Origin: SIG598 sp045605025
GTDB taxonomy: Bacteria; Bacillota; Clostridia; Oscillospirales; Acutalibacteraceae
NCBI GenBank assembly: GCA_045605025.1
Contig: JAZUPE010000051.1
Coordinates: 1-8,387 of the forward strand
DNA: 8,387 nt
Direction: 5' to 3'
This document shows positions 6,236 through 8,387 of the stretch, piece by piece; positions within the stretch are counted from its first letter, which is position 1; every line of letters starts with the position of its first letter. The notes beneath the pieces were generated by a model. That model did no database searches and was not told where the DNA came from. It saw nothing but the letters and a program-made list of their open reading frames with translations. Made by a program: the position numbers and the translations under genes.

Positions 6236-6257
6236 ACCAACTCTACAAGTGTAGAAT
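6229..6257 (+). promoter_or_regulatory. Module C promoter (sigma-A type)
   Basis: TTGACA (6229-6234) and TAGAAT (6252-6257) are separated by 17 bp. The -10 box overlaps operator C1. The -35 box is read in the opposite direction as TTGTCA by the sigma operon promoter. Confidence 0.88.
6242..6255. promoter_or_regulatory. Operator C1, palindrome over the -10 box
   Basis: TCTACAAGTGTAGA is a perfect palindrome with 6-bp arms and a 2-nt centre, a classic BlaI/MecI-like operator. It overlaps the spacer and -10 of the module C promoter. Seen from the sigma operon promoter it lies 7 bp upstream of the -35 box. Confidence 0.88.
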
Positions 6258-6266
6258 ATAATTACA

Positions 6267-6278
6267 CTACAAGTGTAG
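6267..6278. promoter_or_regulatory. Operator C2, downstream palindrome next to the ribosome binding site
   Basis: CTACAAGTGTAG repeats the core of operator C1 exactly, with centres 24 bp apart. It lies just after the expected transcription start, and its right end runs into the ribosome binding site AGAGGAG (6277-6283) of the repressor gene. Confidence 0.86.
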
Positions 6279-6291
6279 AGGAGTTGATGAT

Positions 6292-6669
6292 ATGAGTTCT
6301 TCATTGCGCAAACTACCCGATACCGAGCTTGAGGTCATGCAGGCGATATGGCAATGCACACCGCCTGTGGCTCGTGTGGACATTGAGGAAATACTTAAAG
6401 ACACACACCCTATGGCTATGACCACGCTGCTCACTCTGCTCACTCGCCTTTCGGAAAAAGGTTTTGTGAGAATTGAGAAAACCGGACGCAGTTCAAGTTA
6501 TTATCCCCTTGTCACTCAACAGGAATATCTTGCCTCCCAGAGCAACCGTTTTATCAACAAGCTGTGCGGCGGCAACCTTTCCACCTTTGCCAACGCTCTG
6601 TGTAACAGCGGATTGAGTGACGAAGAGATTGCGCAGCTGCGTGATCTGCTTGAAAGGAGAGCGTTATGA
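6292..6669 (+). CDS. Module C: BlaI/MecI-family winged-helix repressor (125 aa)
   Basis: This is a BlaI-type repressor with the family's N-terminal signature LPDTELEVMQAIW (8-20), a recognition helix near 43-53 (MTTLLTLLTRL), a wing with KTGRSSSYYPLV (63-74), and a dimerisation region at about 80-125. Its wing and the following QQEYLASQS look closer to canonical BlaI than the module A and B repressors do. The ATG at 6292 is preceded by AGAGGAG at a spacing of 8 nt. The gene overlaps the M56 gene by 4 bp (ATGA), so the two are coupled. It should bind operators C1 and C2 and repress its own operon. Because C1 adjoins the sigma promoter, it may also affect sigma-factor expression; that part is inference. 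Confidence 0.94.
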   Translation: MSSSLRKLPDTELEVMQAIWQCTPPVARVDIEEILKDTHPMAMTTLLTLLTRLSEKGFVRIEKTGRSSSYYPLVTQQEYLASQSNRFINKLCGGNLSTFANALCNSGLSDEEIAQLRDLLERRAL

Positions 6670-8387
6670 CGGTAACTTTGCTTCCAAAACTCCTGTTTGC
6701 AGTTCTTGCAAGTCTGGGAATTGTGTTTGTTGTGTTTTCGAAATTCGAACCGGAATCCGAGCAGGAATCGGAACGTCAGAAATATACTCCCTATCTCCCT
6801 GCGATGCTGCTGCCGGTGGTGCTGGTTGTTCTCATTGCGCTCTCGCTTCCGGAATACGGCGTTAAAGGCACCGCGGAGTCGATAATTTCAGTAATCTTTG
6901 GCGTATTTCTGCACATAAGCGCGTATTATCTGCTGCTGATGATGCTTATGCCGCTCCTGCGCAGATTCATCAGCTCGCGAGCCTGCGCGATGCTGTGGAT
7001 TATTCCGAGCTATCTGTATCTCACTCAATACGGCTTTATGGTCACGCCAGCACCCAAGTGGATTATCCGAGCGCCGGAACGGGTTGTGTGGATTATTGCC
7101 GCCGTCTGGCTTGCCGGTTTTCTCGGAGTGCTTGTATGGAAGATTGCCGAGCATCTTATCTTCCGCAAAAAGATACTGAAAAACGCCAAGGAAGTCACCG
7201 ACGAGCGTATTCTTGAGATATGGAACAAGGAGCTTGATGCTGCGTACGAAAAGAAACCTAAATACAAACTCGTTATTTCTCCCGACACATCCTCACCGCT
7301 TTCCATAGGCTTTTTCAAGCGCACAACAAAGGTAGTTCTTCCTAGGAAAGAATACAGCAACGAGGAACTATCGCTGATATTCCGTCACGAGATTGTACAT
7401 CTGAGCCGCGAGGACAGCTCAAGCAAGTTCTTTCTTGTTTTCTGCACGGCGCTGTGCTGGTTCAATCCTCTGATGTGGATGGCCATGAAGAAGAGTGCCG
7501 AGGATATCGAACTTAGCTGTGACGAAACCGTACTGCTCAAAGCCGACGAAGAAACAAGATATGAATACGCTGAACTGCTTCTGAAAAACGCAGGCAGCAC
7601 AAAAGGTTTCACCACCTGCCTTTCGGCTTCTGCAAACTCACTGCGATACAGACTTAAGGCAGTTACAAAACCGAAGAAGATGCGCACAGGCGCGGTGATT
7701 GTTGGTCTGACATTCTTTGCGCTGATTATGAGCTACGGCTATGTGGCTCTTGCCTACGGTGACACCACCGGTAAGGATATTCTTTACAAATCCGGTGATA
7801 TGAGCGAATACCATCTTAAATCCGTCCGGCTCACCGATGACGGATACGACACCGAATACTACTATCCGGATGAGGCTGAATTCCATGAGTTCCTTGCGAA
7901 CATGGAAATGATAAAGATTTCCGGAAATTACGCATTCTCAGAGAATAACCGCAGATACACTCTGGTCTTTGCAACGCCAGAAGGCACACTTGGCGCAGTG
8001 CTTACAGATAACTATATACAGCTCAGGCCGCTCTACAACATACCCGGAGAAAAGGAAGAACAGACCTATTACCTGCCGCAGGGCGTTGACTGGGAGCGTT
8101 TTGACGAACTGGTATCCGCCCGTCCTGCGCTTAATGTGTATCTTAATGAGTCTGATGATGCACGCAGAAACAAGATTCCCGCAAGCCTCATTTCGCTATC
8201 TGAGGGTACGGTTGTGGTATATGACAACAAGGCGGAGGCAGAATATCCCAACGGCATATTCGGAGGTTCTTATCCGAAAGATGCAAGGCTTTCTTTCTCC
8301 CATGAGCTTGCGTCGGAATGCACGGTCACAGTGGAGCCATGGAACGGCGCACAGAACTATTCCATCACTCTTGACGGAGTTTCCGAC
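6666..8387 (+). CDS. Module C: BlaR1-like M56 membrane metalloprotease, C-terminus cut off by window edge
   Basis: 574 codons are open from the ATG at 6666 to the window edge. AAAGGAGA lies 6 nt before the start. Hydrophobic segments are at about residues 5-24, 45-62, 75-98, 105-123, 141-160 and 342-363, so the N-terminal membrane part is longer than in modules A and B. The cytoplasmic protease has HEIVH at 241-245, the CWFNPLMWMA segment, and EDIELSCDE with Glu282 as probable third zinc ligand. Beyond the last helix, at least 210 residues are extracytoplasmic. They contain no visible penicillin-binding motif (SxxK, KTG) and no M15 motif, though the end is missing. It presumably senses an outside signal and inactivates the module C repressor, by analogy with BlaR1. 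The ligand cannot be inferred. Confidence 0.92.
   Translation, partial: MTVTLLPKLLFAVLASLGIVFVVFSKFEPESEQESERQKYTPYLPAMLLPVVLVVLIALSLPEYGVKGTAESIISVIFGVFLHISAYYLLLMMLMPLLRRFISSRACAMLWIIPSYLYLTQYGFMVTPAPKWIIRAPERVVWIIAAVWLAGFLGVLVWKIAEHLIFRKKILKNAKEVTDERILEIWNKELDAAYEKKPKYKLVISPDTSSPLSIGFFKRTTKVVLPRKEYSNEELSLIFRHEIVHLSREDSSSKFFLVFCTALCWFNPLMWMAMKKSAEDIELSCDETVLLKADEETRYEYAELLLKNAGSTKGFTTCLSASANSLRYRLKAVTKPKKMRTGAVIVGLTFFALIMSYGYVALAYGDTTGKDILYKSGDMSEYHLKSVRLTDDGYDTEYYYPDEAEFHEFLANMEMIKISGNYAFSENNRRYTLVFATPEGTLGAVLTDNYIQLRPLYNIPGEKEEQTYYLPQGVDWERFDELVSARPALNVYLNESDDARRNKIPASLISLSEGTVVVYDNKAEAEYPNGIFGGSYPKDARLSFSHELASECTVTVEPWNGAQNYSITLDGVSD

Overview
The window looks like chromosomal or accessory DNA of a low-to-mid-GC Gram-positive bacterium of the class Clostridia, most likely Ruminococcaceae-like. 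This rests on canonical TTGACA/TATAAT-type promoters with 17-bp spacers, strong AGGAGG-type ribosome binding sites before every gene, and the BlaI/M56 and ECF-sigma gene styles. The species cannot be named from the sequence.

Almost all of the DNA is accounted for by three copies of one regulatory module and a sigma-factor operon. Each module is a small BlaI/MecI-type winged-helix repressor followed immediately by a membrane M56 (BlaR1/MecR1-type) metalloprotease. Module A (1-1177, minus strand) runs off the left edge. Module B (1218-4608, minus) is complete. Module C (6229-8387, plus) runs off the right edge. Between B and C lies a minus-strand operon (4658-6128) with an ECF sigma factor and a single-pass membrane protein that is probably its anti-sigma or signal partner. 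Reading leftwards, the order is sigma operon, terminator, module B, terminator, module A. Module C diverges from the sigma operon.

Each module promoter is TTGACA-17 bp-TAGAAT or TAGAGT, with two palindromic operators: one over the spacer and -10 box, one just after the expected transcription start. Operator sequence differs between modules (CTACA-type in A and C, CTCTAA-type in B) and so does spacing, which suggests at least partly separate repressor specificities. Module C and the sigma operon share a single -35 hexamer read in both directions, so the two units are physically coupled.

The most striking gene is the M56 protein of module B (984 aa). Where BlaR1 carries a penicillin-binding sensor, this protein has a large, cysteine-containing extracytoplasmic region ending in an apparently intact VanX-type (M15D) D-Ala-D-Ala dipeptidase domain. 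No penicillin-binding sensor motif is visible in any of the three M56 proteins as far as they can be read, and no beta-lactamase or van ligase gene is in the window. The likely logic, by analogy with BlaR1/BlaI, is that an outside signal (plausibly cell-wall peptide or an antibiotic effect) activates the cytoplasmic M56 protease, the repressor is lost, and the module is derepressed. The ECF sigma factor adds a second envelope-responsive layer.
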